Source: Carya illinoinensis (lineage: Eukaryota > Streptophyta > Magnoliopsida > Fagales > Juglandaceae). Taken from it: DNA of 64,000 nucleotides. This document shows, piece after piece, positions 1 through 17,470 of this stretch (position 1 is the stretch's first letter; the number at the start of each line of letters is the position of its first letter). The notes beneath the pieces are model-generated. The model was not told the DNA's origin. It made no database searches and worked only from the letters and a program-made list of their open reading frames with translations. A program made the position numbers and the translations under genes. The stretch is from positions 15,702,001 to 15,766,000 of the forward strand of contig NC_056755.1 in assembly GCF_018687715.1 (NCBI RefSeq). The letters are read 5' to 3'.

Positions 1-300
1 ACTTGAAATATTTAAAATTTTATAAATAGTAGTAAAATAGTTTAAGTAAAGATTATTTATTGGATTTTAGAAAATGAGATAGGAAAAATTGAATAAAAAT
101 ATTATAAACTTAAAAATTTGTTTGAATGTAATTTTTTAATATTATTTATATTTTAAAGTTTGTAGAAGTTGTATTGATTTTTTTTAATAATAATTAAGTA
201 ATTATTAGATAAAAAATTAGAAATCTAACATTAAAAAATATTTTTTATTTGAGAATAAAATTACAAGAAATTATCATACATCCAAACATACCCTAAAAAC
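1..300. mobile_element. MITE-like AT-rich element, cut by the window edge
   Basis: The stretch has the composition of the short repeats seen at 20107, 28541 and 36720: 'gaataaaaatatta', then 'ttttttaatattattt', and an end reading 'catccaaacatacccta'. The matching outer end would lie left of base 1, so neither target duplication nor length can be judged. Assignment to a family rests on the shared core words and on the CATCCAAAC end only. Confidence 0.35.
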
Positions 301-2274
301 ACTCTATTTTTATATAGACGATGCTATGTCCACCGCTCCCCTACCGTTAGTTATATGCAGTGTTTTTTTCTTGATTTTTTTTTTATGTATTTTTTTAACA
401 TTTTTAATTCTTTCTTAAAAAAATTAAAACATCATTAAAAAATACTTTCTTAATTATAAAATATGAAATAAAATAAGTAATAGCTCCCGCTAGGAGCTGA
501 GAGTGGTGGGAATATCCTTTCTCTTTTTACATCTGTTTTGGAGGTCGGCACTTATTAAATTGAACATGCTGGAAAGAAGGAAAAATATCTGATTATGCTC
601 TACCAAGAAAAGGAATTCTTATCACCAAATGTGCATTCCGTGGAGGGGGGAATTGATGCATTTTAAGTGGACCTGAAGTTACCTTTCGTAGGGTCGCGTC
701 CATGTATGCTTTACATTAACATTGGCTGCCACACTTTGATTAGACTCCTTTCCCTCTTCTAAAGATTTGAGATAATCCTTTCTTTTGGAACAAAACAATG
801 CCAAGTGGGTGTGCCAATTAATTCTATGTGTTCTTTTGAGAGCAATTTGCTTACACTTTTTGTTTTTTTAAAACAGAGTTTTCGTTTTCATGCATTTTTA
901 TTCACAAATATTGCATTCATTTCTTTTTTTTTTTTTCATAATTATCAAAATTTATGATATTAATTTTCATATATATATTATTGGATATTTACATAGTACT
1001 TGGATTTTCTCCTCATTAGTTGTTGGCCCACGCATTAATTGTCAAAAATTTATCAAAAAAGTTCTAAAATGCAAGAATATTCTTATAATATTGAAAAATG
1101 ACCATTAATAAATATTTAAATAAAACAAAACAAAATGAGATTGCTTTATGTAATTACAAAGAATATATTTAAAAATTAAAAATTAAAAATTGCATAAGAT
1201 TTAAAAATAAAAAATGATATTTATAATTTTAAGATGTGTAAGTCCCACAATTTTTTTGAAAAAAAAATAGATAAATATAAAATTTATATAAAAATTATTT
1301 TTTAACCATAAACTCTTTTTTTTTTTTTTAGAAGATGTGCATGTGACTTGCATTTAATAAAAAAGACTCTATTTAACATTATTTTTAAATAATTATATAT
1401 ATTGAAAAAAATAGTGGAGAACAAAATTTGTTTGAATATCATTAGGTGAATTTTCCGGTGATGATCAAAATTCAAAAGAGTATTAAATGTGCTGAAATCG
1501 CCATCAAGAATCCAAGATAATAACGCATAATAATGGCTTGTCTCTGTTAAACTGGATAGCATGCAGTGTATCGTAGCATTTTTCTTGGCGCCACTGATAA
1601 GGCTTTGACAGGTAACTGGTAAAATTCAAATATGGACAGCAACAGGTGAAGGAAGGAGGTTCTGTCGAAGGACCCACAGTGGGCCAGTGGGGCTGATGTC
1701 TTTCTTCCTTCTCAGTTCTGCGTTCATGCAAATTTTCAACCCCTTTTTGAATATCCTTTTGTGCCTCATAAATACTCTCCCCCAAAACGTGATTCTCATT
1801 TTTACTGTGTGGGACCTGTTTCCACGAAAAATAAAGAAAGAAATCAAAGTCAATGCTGTTCTTCGCTTGTTCTTTCCTTTATTTTCCCCAAGCAAGCACG
1901 TCCGTCTTTTGTTTCTGTTTTGGTGACGTATTCTCCGGCCCTTTGAAAATTCCAAATTTCGGCAGGATGAAATTTCTAGGTTGCCAGTTTTCCATTCTCA
2001 CGGTTTTGTTCTGTTAGATTTTTCACAAGTTCTTTTCAGACAGAGAACTGGGTCGCTCACTGATCATGAAGTTCTGGTTAGGTGCTTTTAGTTTGTGGGG
2101 CCCCCTTTATTTCTTGGGAGAGATTCTTCATTCATCTCATCTCATCTCAGTGCTTATCAAATTGTACTTTTAACCCCTATTATCCAGATTTTGAAGCATG
2201 TGTGTTCTTAATTAGAGAAAAGTTTGAGTCTTTATCGGGAAGAATTGGGGTGACGGTTTTCTCTTGTTTTAAAC
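301..2274 (+). promoter_or_regulatory. Upstream region and leader of the GLR3.7 gene
   Basis: There is no credible coding region here. The left part is AT-rich and the last 300 bases are pyrimidine-rich, as expected of a 5' leader. An upstream open reading frame begins with ATG at 2066 and stops at 2173 (35 residues). It ends about 100 bases before the GLR start and would be read first if the transcript begins upstream of 2066. The transcription start cannot be placed from sequence alone. The short frames on both strands between 1300 and 1960 have no recognisable similarity and are taken as chance. Confidence 0.35.
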
Positions 2275-7027
<4,753 letters not shown>

Positions 7028-7136
7028 TCGTCAAGAGGACTTCAGGGGCTACACCAGTTTACTTGGAGCAGGTTTTTGAGTTGATTCACTTGCTACATTA
7101 CAGCCAGCATGTACATATCTCGTTCCCTTGTATAGC

Positions 7137-7142
7137 AATAAA
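7137..7142 (+). terminator. Poly(A) signal candidate of GLR3.7
   Basis: A canonical AATAAA lies 110 bases after the GLR3.7 stop codon at 7025-7027, in U-rich context. It is the nearest such hexamer and probably marks the end of the 3' UTR. Confidence 0.6.
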
Positions 7143-7675
7143 AACATGATGATAATTTTCTAAATGCCTAAAATGGCACATGATCAGTGTCTTAATTCAA
7201 ATGCACTGTCAATATGGAATCTTGCTTGATTGGTTCTTCTGTTCTGGCATACTTGCTCAGGGAAGATGGGTTCTTCTTATTGCTATTTGGTTGTAGCTTC
7301 TTCTGCTAAAACATACGAGTCGTTCAATTTTTGCAAAATTTCTACCTCAGAGCACAAGGTTTAAACTGACCCGGACGTGTGGCACATTTTTGTTCAGGAT
7401 CCTTTGGATCTTAAAAAAAAAAAAAAAATGCAAAGCTCGAGAGATCGTGACAATGAAAATCATATTGATAATTGATGTCTTTGGCAGTACTTCCTGACTC
7501 TCAAGCTTGATTTCTCCATGCCCTGCTGTCCTCTGGATTGAACAGATGCCAAGCAGCTACATTGACTTTTTCTTTAAATTATTATGGCCACATTCAATTA
7601 TGTTCCGCCCTTCATCTAAAGTACCACACGGCTTATTCAAATTTGAGTCCCCTCCAAACCTATCCGTGCAAACTT
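7143..7675. other. Intergenic, no gene seen
   Basis: Unique-looking sequence with an A tract at about 7411-7427. No reading frame, RNA gene or element could be recognised. Confidence 0.5.
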
Positions 7676-7992
7676 AGGCTGTATTTGAATAATGAGCCGA
7701 ATTGAATTTTTTATGAATAGTAATGAATTGAATTGATAAAATGAATTATGTGGAGTCTATCTAAGATTAGTTTAGATGTTGAGATAAATTTAGAAATATT
7801 TATGAAAAATTAAAAAAAATTATGAATCTCACGTATAAAAAGGTGATGAGTTGAAAAAAATTATGAGTTTTATATATTAAAAAATTTTAAATTGAGATAA
7901 ATTTAATAATTTAAAAAATAAATATTTAAATATTAATCTCAATTTAAAATTAAATTAAACTGAATTAATCTCAAAATTACCAAACAGGCGCT
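7676..7992. mobile_element. MITE-like element
   Basis: The left end 'taggctgtatttgaata' and the right end 'taccaaacaggcgc' can pair as imperfect terminal inverted repeats. The interior is A+T-rich and shares 'tgaatagtaatgaattgaa' and 'gagataaattta' style words with the other copies in the window. No transposase is present. The boundaries are good to about 10 bases. Confidence 0.45.
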
Positions 7993-8104
7993 CTAGCATC
8001 TAAGGTATAAGCAGACTACCATTTACAAAGGATGTTGACAGCCGTCTTTACGTTTAAGGATAAAAACTGATAAACACTGGTCACCTTTTTACGTCGGAAA
8101 AATC

Positions 8105-8308
8105 TACTTATCATCCTCACACTTCACACACTACACTTATTTTAATTTTTTTTTCATTTTTTCTGTAATAAATATATAGTATGTGGATGATAAATAAAAT
8201 AATTTAATTAATTTAATAAGAATAAAATAAAATAAAAAATAAAAAAAAATAAAAAATAATATTTTAATATATAAAATATATAGTATAGGATGATGTGTAG
8301 CATTTCTC
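8105..8308. mobile_element. Second MITE-like family, short inverted-repeat element
   Basis: The left end 'tcatcctcacacttcacac' and the right end 'aggatgatgtgtagc' are imperfect inverted repeats around an A/T-only core. This differs from the GAGATGAG family. No coding capacity. Confidence 0.4.
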
Positions 8309-9839
8309 CTTTACCTCATGTCATGTAAAGCAGGGCATGGTAAATTTTCTACCTCATGTCTTGTAAGGAAGACCTTTCAACCTCCTGAAATATCTGTGAA
8401 AAACTGCATGGTCTTTTTTTATTTTATCTTTTTCGATAAGTCAATTGTGCATTTTAGTATTGTGGGCCATGTGGTTTTGCGTTTGTTGAGAAGATGCCTG
8501 CAATATTGATTTCTGCGTTTCCCATTATTGTGGACTCAGATTTTTGGCAGTGAAAAATGAGATGGAAATGGGATCCCAACAACCATGTTGGAAAAGCAAA
8601 CGCTGCGTTTACTATCCTTTTTCCCATGCTCTAGTCACTTTGAGAAGACGTGTCGTTTGACTTGATAAGAGAAGAATTAAAATAAAAATTAAATAAAATA
8701 TTAATTTTTACTTATTTTTAATTTAAAAATATTAAATTATTTATTATATTTTATATAAGAATTTAATAAAATTGTAATGATGAAAATATTCACTAAATAA
8801 TATCTTTGAACAAAAATATTTTAAGAAAATAGTCCTATTAGTTTAAAAAATTATATTTTTAAAAAAATATTATAACTATATTTGAAACACAAACCTTAAT
8901 GGGAGGCCTACCAATAGACAGAACCCCTTTCTTCCATCCTTTTTTTCTTCAACTCTAGTTTGGCATCGATTCTCAAATGATGTACAACAAAGAAGAATGT
9001 GAGTAATATGTATATGCTTTTGATATTCCCTCTTAAACGGTGTAGGCAATTTATTTAGGTAGATAGTGCTTTTATATATAATTCCATGGCATAAAGAATA
9101 AGTTCAAAGAATTGAACATAACAACAAAATGTTCAATATTTTTAGAGATGTCATATGGGCAAGTACTTCAAGGGAGGGGAGGAGAGATGGAATCAAATCA
9201 AAGTTAGATTGCTACGACTTTATTGCAAAAGTAATAGCTTTATTAAAGTCTTTGCTTTTCTTCTTGACTCAATAAAGATCTTCCATAATTATAGTGTCAT
9301 GATGTCACAAATCGCTCATTTTTCTCTCGATTGATCATGAGTCTTGTTTACGCATTTTAAATCAAAAAAAATATATTCATCACTTATTTTTTTATCATCT
9401 TTTCATCATCTCATGATGTGTTTTTAATTTAACGTAGGATTTCAGCATTTTAAAGTTTTCGAAATATTTTAAATGTCCAAAATTATTTTAAATGGGGTAC
9501 TTTTAGTATTATTGAACCAAACCTAATTTTAAAGTAAGCCTCTTTATATTTTCGGAACCCCAAAAATAATGCAGTTTTAAAAAACATTTTATTTAAATGA
9601 TTTTAGTTCTTTAAGAGTATTATTTAATATTAATTATTTCATTTTATGTTATAAAATCTATTTATTTAGATGGTTTTATTTCTCTTGCAAGTATTTAGTA
9701 AACTTCATTATTTTATTTTATGATGAAAAATATTATTTTGGGATTAATAAAACAAAGTTGGACTTTAAATTACTCCTATTATATTTCTATTTCATCTTCT
9801 TATTACTTAGTTTATTTCTAAGTGTTTAATCTCTACCGT
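8309..9839. other. Intergenic, AT-rich, no gene seen
   Basis: Diverged AT-rich DNA; 8645-8900 has the texture of another decayed MITE but without convincing ends. Nothing else was recognised. Confidence 0.4.
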
Positions 9840-9898
9840 TGGATCTAGGTTAGAAACCCCTAGATGTAGGGCCTAGATTTAATCTCTAGAAACCCTAA

Positions 9899-9901
<3 letters not shown>

Positions 9902-9983
<82 letters not shown>
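9902..9983. repeat. (CT)n microsatellite, about 41 units
   Basis: An uninterrupted CT tract. The reverse strand gives a spurious Glu-Arg repeat reading frame, which is not a gene. Length is likely polymorphic between individuals. Confidence 0.98.
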
Positions 9984-9986
<3 letters not shown>

Positions 9987-10379
9987 CCCCCAATGCCTCC
10001 ACCATAGCAACCCATCCTGCTGTCGATACCACCGTCTCCTCCATCATGCAATTGCCGACCAACCAAGCCCCCTCACTTGCAGCCTCACCCTCACTGCAGA
10101 TCTCCCTCTCTCCTCCTTGAAGCCCATGCTTGTAGCTCTCTCTCTCCCTCCTCCCTTGGTTTCTCTCCACAGCACCACCAACCACCACCGTGGGTAGCCC
10201 CCACGAGCTCGCCGTTGGGCCTCGCTGACCACTCCCTTCCTCTTCCTCAGCCTCTCACTCTCTCATCGTCAGTCTACCTCTCTCTCCCTCTCGGATCTCA
10301 CTAGACCACCCAACGATGTTGCACACCACATCTTCTTAGCCGGCAGTGCCACCTCCATCCATCGGCCTAACAACCCCAC

Positions 10380-10380
<1 letters not shown>

Positions 10381-10448
<68 letters not shown>
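10381..10448. repeat. (TC)n microsatellite, about 34 units
   Basis: A second uninterrupted TC tract, 400 bases right of the first. The C-rich, pyrimidine-biased segment between them reads like a retroelement leader. Confidence 0.98.
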
Positions 10449-10451
<3 letters not shown>

Positions 10452-11575
10452 TCTCTTAGCCCACGGCTCCAGCTCTTCCCGTGCCGCCGCTAGCCCACTC
10501 TACCGCCACAACCACACCTCTTCATCTCCCTTCTTGATCTCCTCAACTATGGTTGTGCCACCTTAGACCACCACGAAACTCTTCCTTATTGCCAATGCCA
10601 CAGAAACTATAACGACCACAATTTTTAATTAAGGATTTTTAATTATTTTTTCAATTTTATTTTATTAGTATCATTATTATTATTGACTTTAATTCTTAAT
10701 TTATTTCCTTAAAAACCTTCAAATTGTCAATTGTTGTTTCTATTTCAATCCCTCAAGCTTTGTCTTTGATTTTGAGGTGTTACAATGTGAGAGCCGAATC
10801 ATTCAATTTATATTCCATATTCTCAATAATTCGGTAGAACAACAAATCCTCATCCCCTTAATTCTCTATTTTTGATCTTATAGCATCAAGCAAATTTTAC
10901 CTTTCTCAACACCTCACCACCATATGTTGTGTTTTGGTATTGTTGTTGTAAACTTTAATCTAGCATCTAAGCTTTGTAATTTCTCTCAATGAGTTTCTGT
11001 TGCACTTATATTTTTGTGATCTCCGTTGCTTTCTTTACCTTCCGTAATTAACCAAATACCTTGTAAATCTTATTTCTACCACCTTTGACCACCATAAGGG
11101 GTTGGAGGTTCTCGGCAACCACTGAGTTTGCTGATTGGTCATTTTCCGCCAGTCTTATGTTACTTCGGTGAGCATGCCTACCCTTATTTTCTCTGGTCAG
11201 ATTTGCTCCACCGTGTCTTTGAAAGAAGTAGATCTCTGTCTAGTCATGGTTACATTACCTACTTTCCTCTTTCACGAAATCCCTTTGTCACATGGTGAGC
11301 TTTCAAGCCTTTATTTCTCTCAGTCTAATGTTTCTTTGGAAATAGAGTTTTGGTCATGTGACTAAGCTTATAGATATCTTAAATACTAAATTTCATCACC
11401 ATTCTTGTGGATAAATTTACATTAGAATCCTTAATGTAAGGTTTATCTTGTTTTTTTTTTCCCCAAAATATTTAAACTCTTTTACTTTCTATGTAACTTT
11501 TCTTATCTATCATCAGTCAAGTTGCTTTTTATTCTATCATTAGACAAGTTGCATACGAAGATGTGTCATATATAC

Positions 11576-11766
11576 AGAAAGGTAGATGAGATTTTAAACT
11601 GATTTTACAACTTTGCGCATTAAACAATACATTTTAATTTCTGCAAAAGGTCTCTAGAAGCCTCATGGGGTGTGTAATTCTATTTCTTCCCTTAAATACT
11701 TATTGTTGAGCTTTTCATAAAAACCTCTTGAAGAACATATGACAAAATAGGATTAACTTGTCCTAT
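11576..11766 (+). repeat. Repeat segment X, copy 1
   Basis: This matches the segment at 15209-15424 nearly base for base over words such as 'ttttaaactgattttacaac' and 'ggtctctagaagcctcatgg'. Copy 2 sits directly between the long repeats A and B. Confidence 0.8.
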
Positions 11767-13863
11767 TTACATGGGCTTCTTGTTCAATTGGACTTAATTT
11801 AAACTTAAGTATTTTATTACTAATTCTAGTAGAAGATAATAATAGGTTAAAGTTCAATAAAACAGTTTAAATTGTTAAACTTTATGATTTTTCCACTAAT
11901 TGTTTGATAGATTTTCATATAAATTTCTACTGAGTTGTGATTTAGGAGAATGAATAACTATTTGAATTTAAAATAATATAGTATTTGTTTTGATGTAACA
12001 AAATCATTAATAAAATTTAGCATTCACTATAGTGAGTTCAATTATTAAATAGAGCATCAAAATACGATTCCTAAAATTTTTAGTGATGTATATTATTTCT
12101 TTTAGGCAATGAAATATGAGGAGGATATTTAGTATCAATGTTTCATGGTAATTAATTTGATCACAAATTAGGATTAATACATAATTAGACTATTATTATT
12201 AGAGCCAATTCTTTGATAGTCATTCTTTTATGTACCATGCAAATTACAATCTATGTAAGCATATCAGTCATCATAACATATGATCATGTTAATTTTCTGC
12301 ATCATGTTTAGGTTCAGCATTTTACAGTTATTTATATTAGTATGCATATAATGCATATCAAATCACATAAGATACATAAGTTATCTTAAATTCAAGTGCA
12401 AGATATGATAAGACCAGATCAGTTACTTAAATGGCCTTTCAACTCAGTATTTAGGGTGGATATGCAAGCTATGGACTCAAGCGTAGTCCATCGTAATATT
12501 TCAGAATACTACTTAGTGGCTCCCCTTGCTGCAGTGGAGTGTAGGGCTGGTGCATAATATAGCACACAAGGTTTGGTGTGTGAGTCAGTCAGATCATTCA
12601 GCTAATCAATTAATTCAGATAAATTAAGACAGACATGCATAGCATGAGCATGATATGATAAGAATTTTATTCTTTCAGCATGAAAATTTTATGAAAGCCT
12701 TTTATTTATTACGTTTACATTGTGGTGAGTTCTTAATGAGTTTTTGGCTCTTGTTAGTTTCATTTAATTTTTTAACCAATTAGGTTAGGACAATGATGAC
12801 TATGAGCAACTAGGCCAAGTTTAGAAGGAGTGCACTAATGAACCCTAGACTATATTTATGATTTCTTTTTCATTTAGATGGTTTGGAAACTTGGATATGA
12901 CTATGTTTTAGATAATGGGCTAACTTAAGATTCTTTTGGGATGAACAATGTTCTTTTAAAAAATAATTATGCAAGCCTTTTATCTGGCTTTAATTATATG
13001 TGTACATGACATTCCTATCCTTAGGGAAGGGGATGTTATAAAAACCTTAGCTTAGCCCCTCATCACGGCCCCATCAACCAACCAACTGCACCATCATGAG
13101 CCTCCCAGTCAAGGGTTGCCTCCTCCACCCCAAGCTAAAGCCCTCATTTGTTTCCACCACCATACACAATAAACCCTAGCCCCTATTTTAAAGCCACAGT
13201 AGTGACCACAAAGCCCCAACCTAGTTCCTCCTTGCACGTATTTAGACACCACCATGAGACTAACAGACAGCGAGTGACACACGACGTTTTGAGCCCCTCA
13301 ACATGGTGTAATTCCTATCCCTTTACATAAAGAATTATTATGTTTGTAAAACTTAATTGATATTGTGAAATGTTGTATGGTGTGCTACTATCGGTAATTG
13401 TGAATGTGTGCAATGAACTGTAAATGTGAAGAGATGGGATTAAATATGAAGTTGTGGTGTAGTTGTGAATGTGAAGTGGTGGGATTATTGTGAACGATGC
13501 TCTGTGGAGTAGAGTGATTATGTACTTTGAAGTGATGAGCATTATTGTGTTGTTTGTGTTGTGGGTGTGCGTAGCGTGAAGTGATAAGGTTGTTGTGCAG
13601 TTTTGACATAGTGTTGATATGGCAGTATGTTATGAAGTATTGGGATTGAATGCGAAGCCGTGATGTGAAGTTGTGATGTGGTTGTGCTTTGTGAGGTGTT
13701 TTGTGGTTGTGAACTAGAAATGTGAAGTTGTGTTGTGTGAAGGATGAGGTGATTGTGCAGTTTGTGAAATAGCCAAATGCCATATGATGTGATAGGATCA
13801 CTGTGCATTTGGAAGGTGGTTGTGAACTATGTGACATGTTAGGATGTGTTATAGTTGTGATTT

Positions 13864-15208
13864 GGTGGTATGTCGTGTGAAGTGTCGGGATAAGCTAGGT
13901 AGTTGGACGAGTTGTGTGAAGTGTTATGTTGGTTGAATTTGTGTTGGGTGTTGATGTCAGTATGTATGAAGCTTGTTTACAAAAGCAGATGTTTTAGTGA
14001 ATTATATGTTGATCTTATATGATAAAATGGTAAGGTACATGTGCAAATTGGTTGGACGAATGTGCCGGATAGATTTACCATATGTAATGGGTAGTCTGTT
14101 TTAAACATGAGTACATGATGTTTAAGCCTTAGAGTACATGATATTTAAGCCTTAGAGTTGGCTTGAAATTGTGTATTATGCTTGGATTAGATTATGAATG
14201 AAGGAAGGGATGTGTATATTGACTAGGATTGGGTTGTATAACTTGGTTGGTCCAAGTTATGCAACGAAATGGATGGTTCAGTAGGAAGAGCATGAGGAAT
14301 GTGATAGTGTGTTTTAAACCTTAAAGTGAATCTGGTTCATTTTAAAGGATAAGAACATGACATAGAATGCTATGTGTTGAAAATGTAACCTCAAGTGAGT
14401 CTCAAGCTATGGGTTTGAGAATCTAGAAAAGTGATAAAGGAAAACATAGATGATGGATTTGGATAGAAGAGTATGTCTAAGTGAAGGAAGTCCAAATGGA
14501 TTTTAGTTTATGCATTTTCTAAGTTTTAGTTGCTTATGCATTTGAGGAAAGGAATGATGAATGGTGTAAAGTTATGTATGTATGTAAGTTTCCATCTGAC
14601 ATGCACATGAATGGACTGCATGAAATGAAAATGGCATGAAGTCGAGGTAAGTATTATGTTCATATTTTTATAGAGTTTTCTAAATGATATAAAATAAAAA
14701 TGAAATGTATTTTTTTTATGATGTTTTATAAAAGTATGCTAAGTATTAATGCTTAAAGGTATATGTATGTAAAGACCTTCTTAGGTAGCTCCTATTTATG
14801 CACCCAAAGTAATAATTATATGTATGTGAATGAATGTTATATGTAATACTTATTATCTTTATTTTCCATAAAGTGAAATGTAGAGGTTTATGTTTGATGC
14901 TTTGAAATTATGTTTAAACGATGTGATAAAAGTGTATTTAAACGATGCTATGAAAGGATATTTAAATGATGCTATGAAATGATATTTACGATGATGCTTA
15001 TACTTTTGCTTTGAAACGATGTTTAGATGATGATGTTTATGCTTATACTTTTAAATGATGTTTATGAAATAAAATGAACTAAGAAATGAAATGAATGAAA
15101 AAAAATGACTGAAATGACTAAATGAATGAAAGGAAATGATTGTTTTAATGTATGAAATTCGTAACGACCATGACTGAATGAATGAATGATGGTACCAATA
15201 GATTAAGC
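13864..15208 (+). repeat. Long direct repeat, copy A
   Basis: About 1.35 kb that is repeated at 15425-16750. Shared landmarks in the same order include 'gttttagtgaattatatgtt', 'gaaggaagtccaaatgga', 'tttatgcattttctaag' and the end 'accatgactgaatgaatgaa'. Both copies are non-coding. Confidence 0.85.
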
Positions 15209-15424
15209 AGAAAGGTAAATAAGATTTTAAACTGATTTTACAACTTTACACTTTAATCAATACATTTTAATTTCCGTAAAAGGTCTCTAGAAGCCTCATG
15301 GGTTGTGTAATTCCATTTTTGCGCTTAAATGCTTATTGTTGAGCTTTTTGTAAAAGCCTCTTGAAGAGCTTTTATTGTAATTATATTTTTGGCTTTTGAG
15401 GGCATATGACAAAATGAGATTAAT
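15209..15424 (+). repeat. Repeat segment X, copy 2
   Basis: Copy of 11576-11766. In copy 1 about 2.1 kb separate X from A; here X abuts B directly. This points to a deletion in the second unit or an insertion in the first. Confidence 0.8.
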
Positions 15425-16750
15425 TTGTGGTATGTCATGTGAAGTGTCGAGATAAGTTAGGTAGTTGGATGGGTTGTGTGAAGTGTTACGTTGGTTGGAT
15501 TTGAGTTGGGTGTTGATGTCGGTGTGTATAAAGCTTGTTTACACAAGTAGATGTTTTAGTGAATTATATGTTGATCTTATGTAATAAAAGGGTAAGGTAC
15601 ATGTGCAAATTGATTGGACACATGTGCCAAACAGATTTATCATATGTAACAGATAAACTGACCTAAGTATGAGTACATGATATTTAAGCCTCGGAGTTGG
15701 CTTGAAGTTGTGTATTATGCTTGGGTTAGATTATGATGAAGTGTTGGTTAGATTATGAATGAAGGAAGATATGTATGTATTGACTAGGATTATGTTGTAT
15801 AACTTGGTTGGTCTAAGTTATGCATCAAAATAGATGGTTCACTAAGAAGAGTGTGAAGAAGGTGATAACGTGTCTTAACTATTAAAGTGAATCATGTTTA
15901 CTTTAAATGATAGGAACATATGGTAGAATGCTATGTGTTGGAAAGGTGTGCTGAAGTGGGTCCCATGCTATGGATTTGAGAATTTAAAAAAGTGATAAAG
16001 GAAATCATAGAGGATGAATTTGAATATAGGAGAATGTCTAAGTGAAGGAAGTCCAAATGGAAAGTTGTTTATGCATTTTCTAAGTGGTAGTTGCTTATGC
16101 ACTTGAGGAAAAGAATGATGTAAAGTTATGAATGTATGTAGGTTGCCATCTAATACACATATAAATGGAATGTATAAAATGAAAATGGCATAGAGTTCAG
16201 ATAAGTATTATATTCATTCTTTTGTAAAGTTTTTTAAATTATATGAAATAAAAATGAAATTTTTCTTTATGATGCTTTATGAAATGAAATGAAAGGATGT
16301 TTTATAAAAATATGTTAAGTATTAACGTTCAAAGGTATATGTATGTAAAAGGCTCATTTGGCAGTCTCTATTTATGCATCCAAAGTACTATTTATATGCA
16401 TATCAATGAATATTATATGTAGTAGCTATTGTCTTTATTTTTCATGAAATTAAATGTTGAGGTCTATGTTTGATACTTTGAAATGATGTTTAAAAGATGC
16501 AATAAAAGTGTTTTTAAATGATGCTATGTAATGATGTTTACGATAATGTTTATGCTTATGTTTTGAAACAATATTTAAGTGATGATGTTTACGTTTATGC
16601 TTTTAAATGATGTTTATGAAATGAATGAAAAGCAAGCGACTAAAAGGATTGAATGAACGAAAGGAAAGGAAAGGAAATGAATGTTTTAATATATGAAAAT
16701 ACATAACGACCATGACTGAATGAATGAATGATGATACCAATGGACTGAGC
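15425..16750 (+). repeat. Long direct repeat, copy B
   Basis: Second copy of 13864-15208, with many point differences and short indels, so the duplication is not recent. Confidence 0.85.
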
Positions 16751-17470
16751 ATATTGCAATACTGGACAGGTAATATTGGTAGTGTACCTAGTTCTACTGC
16801 CTGATTTAAAGGGATTCAAATCTATGGCCATGGATAGAATCTATGTCCAAAAAACCATTAACCCCAATACACGGGGTGTAATAGTTTGTATCGGCCAGAG
16901 GAAAAGTGAAAAAGTAATTGAATGTATGAATGTTAGTTTCTTTATAAATGAATGTACAAGGCATGATAAATGTTTTATGAGAAAAGAAAACCTTTTAAAG
17001 AAAAAGCCCCACCTTGTAATTTTTGAAATGAAATGAATGATTTATGTAAAGCATGTAGATGAATATTAAGTGCATGACTAAAACATATGTTAGTATATTT
17101 TTACAATATGAAGTAACACTTACTGAGTATTTTACTCACTTTGTTTTTATATATGTCCCTCCCATTCCTAGGGACAAAGTGAGGAAGAAGCGTCAGGATA
17201 TACATGACCCAAAGGAAGAGTGATAGAAGCCTAGATATATTTTATGTAATGTGTGAAAGTAAATTTTTCTTGTAAAATGACTTTTAATTTAATTTAATAA
17301 TTTATGCTGCAAATTCTTTTTTAATTTATAGAACATGTTTTATATTTAAACTTAGAATATTTTATATCTTGGGAAGGAAATGGAATTTTTTTTAAAAGAG
17401 TTAGTAATTCCTGCCTCATTTTTCTAAAGTCATTTTCTAATGTCCCACCACAAGGACGGGCATTACACAT

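Larger units (their letters stand above)
9840..17470 (+). mobile_element. Decayed LTR-retroelement-derived region (no pol)
   Basis: The region shows features common in long LTRs of plant Ty3/gypsy elements: a leader-like C-rich segment with CT repeats (9900-10560), low-complexity 'gatgtttatgaaatg' stretches, and a right end at 17440-17470 reading 'gggcattaca', like many LTR termini. It contains internally duplicated segments, annotated separately. No gag, protease, reverse transcriptase or integrase reading frame could be found. It is therefore taken as LTR remnants, perhaps two or more nested copies, rather than an element. The outer boundaries are approximate. Confidence 0.4.

Noticed and set aside
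1504..1955. Overlapping minus-strand frames upstream of GLR3.7
   Set aside because: Basic, low-information sequences with no domain, no conserved neighbour and overlapping alternatives on both strands.
9860..10188. Minus-strand frames with long Glu-Arg repeats
   Set aside because: They are translations of the (CT)n microsatellite; no conserved flanking protein sequence.
13315..13837. Minus-strand frames rich in His, Thr and Ser
   Set aside because: Low-complexity GTGAAG-type repeats give open frames by chance; no domain and no splice or start context.
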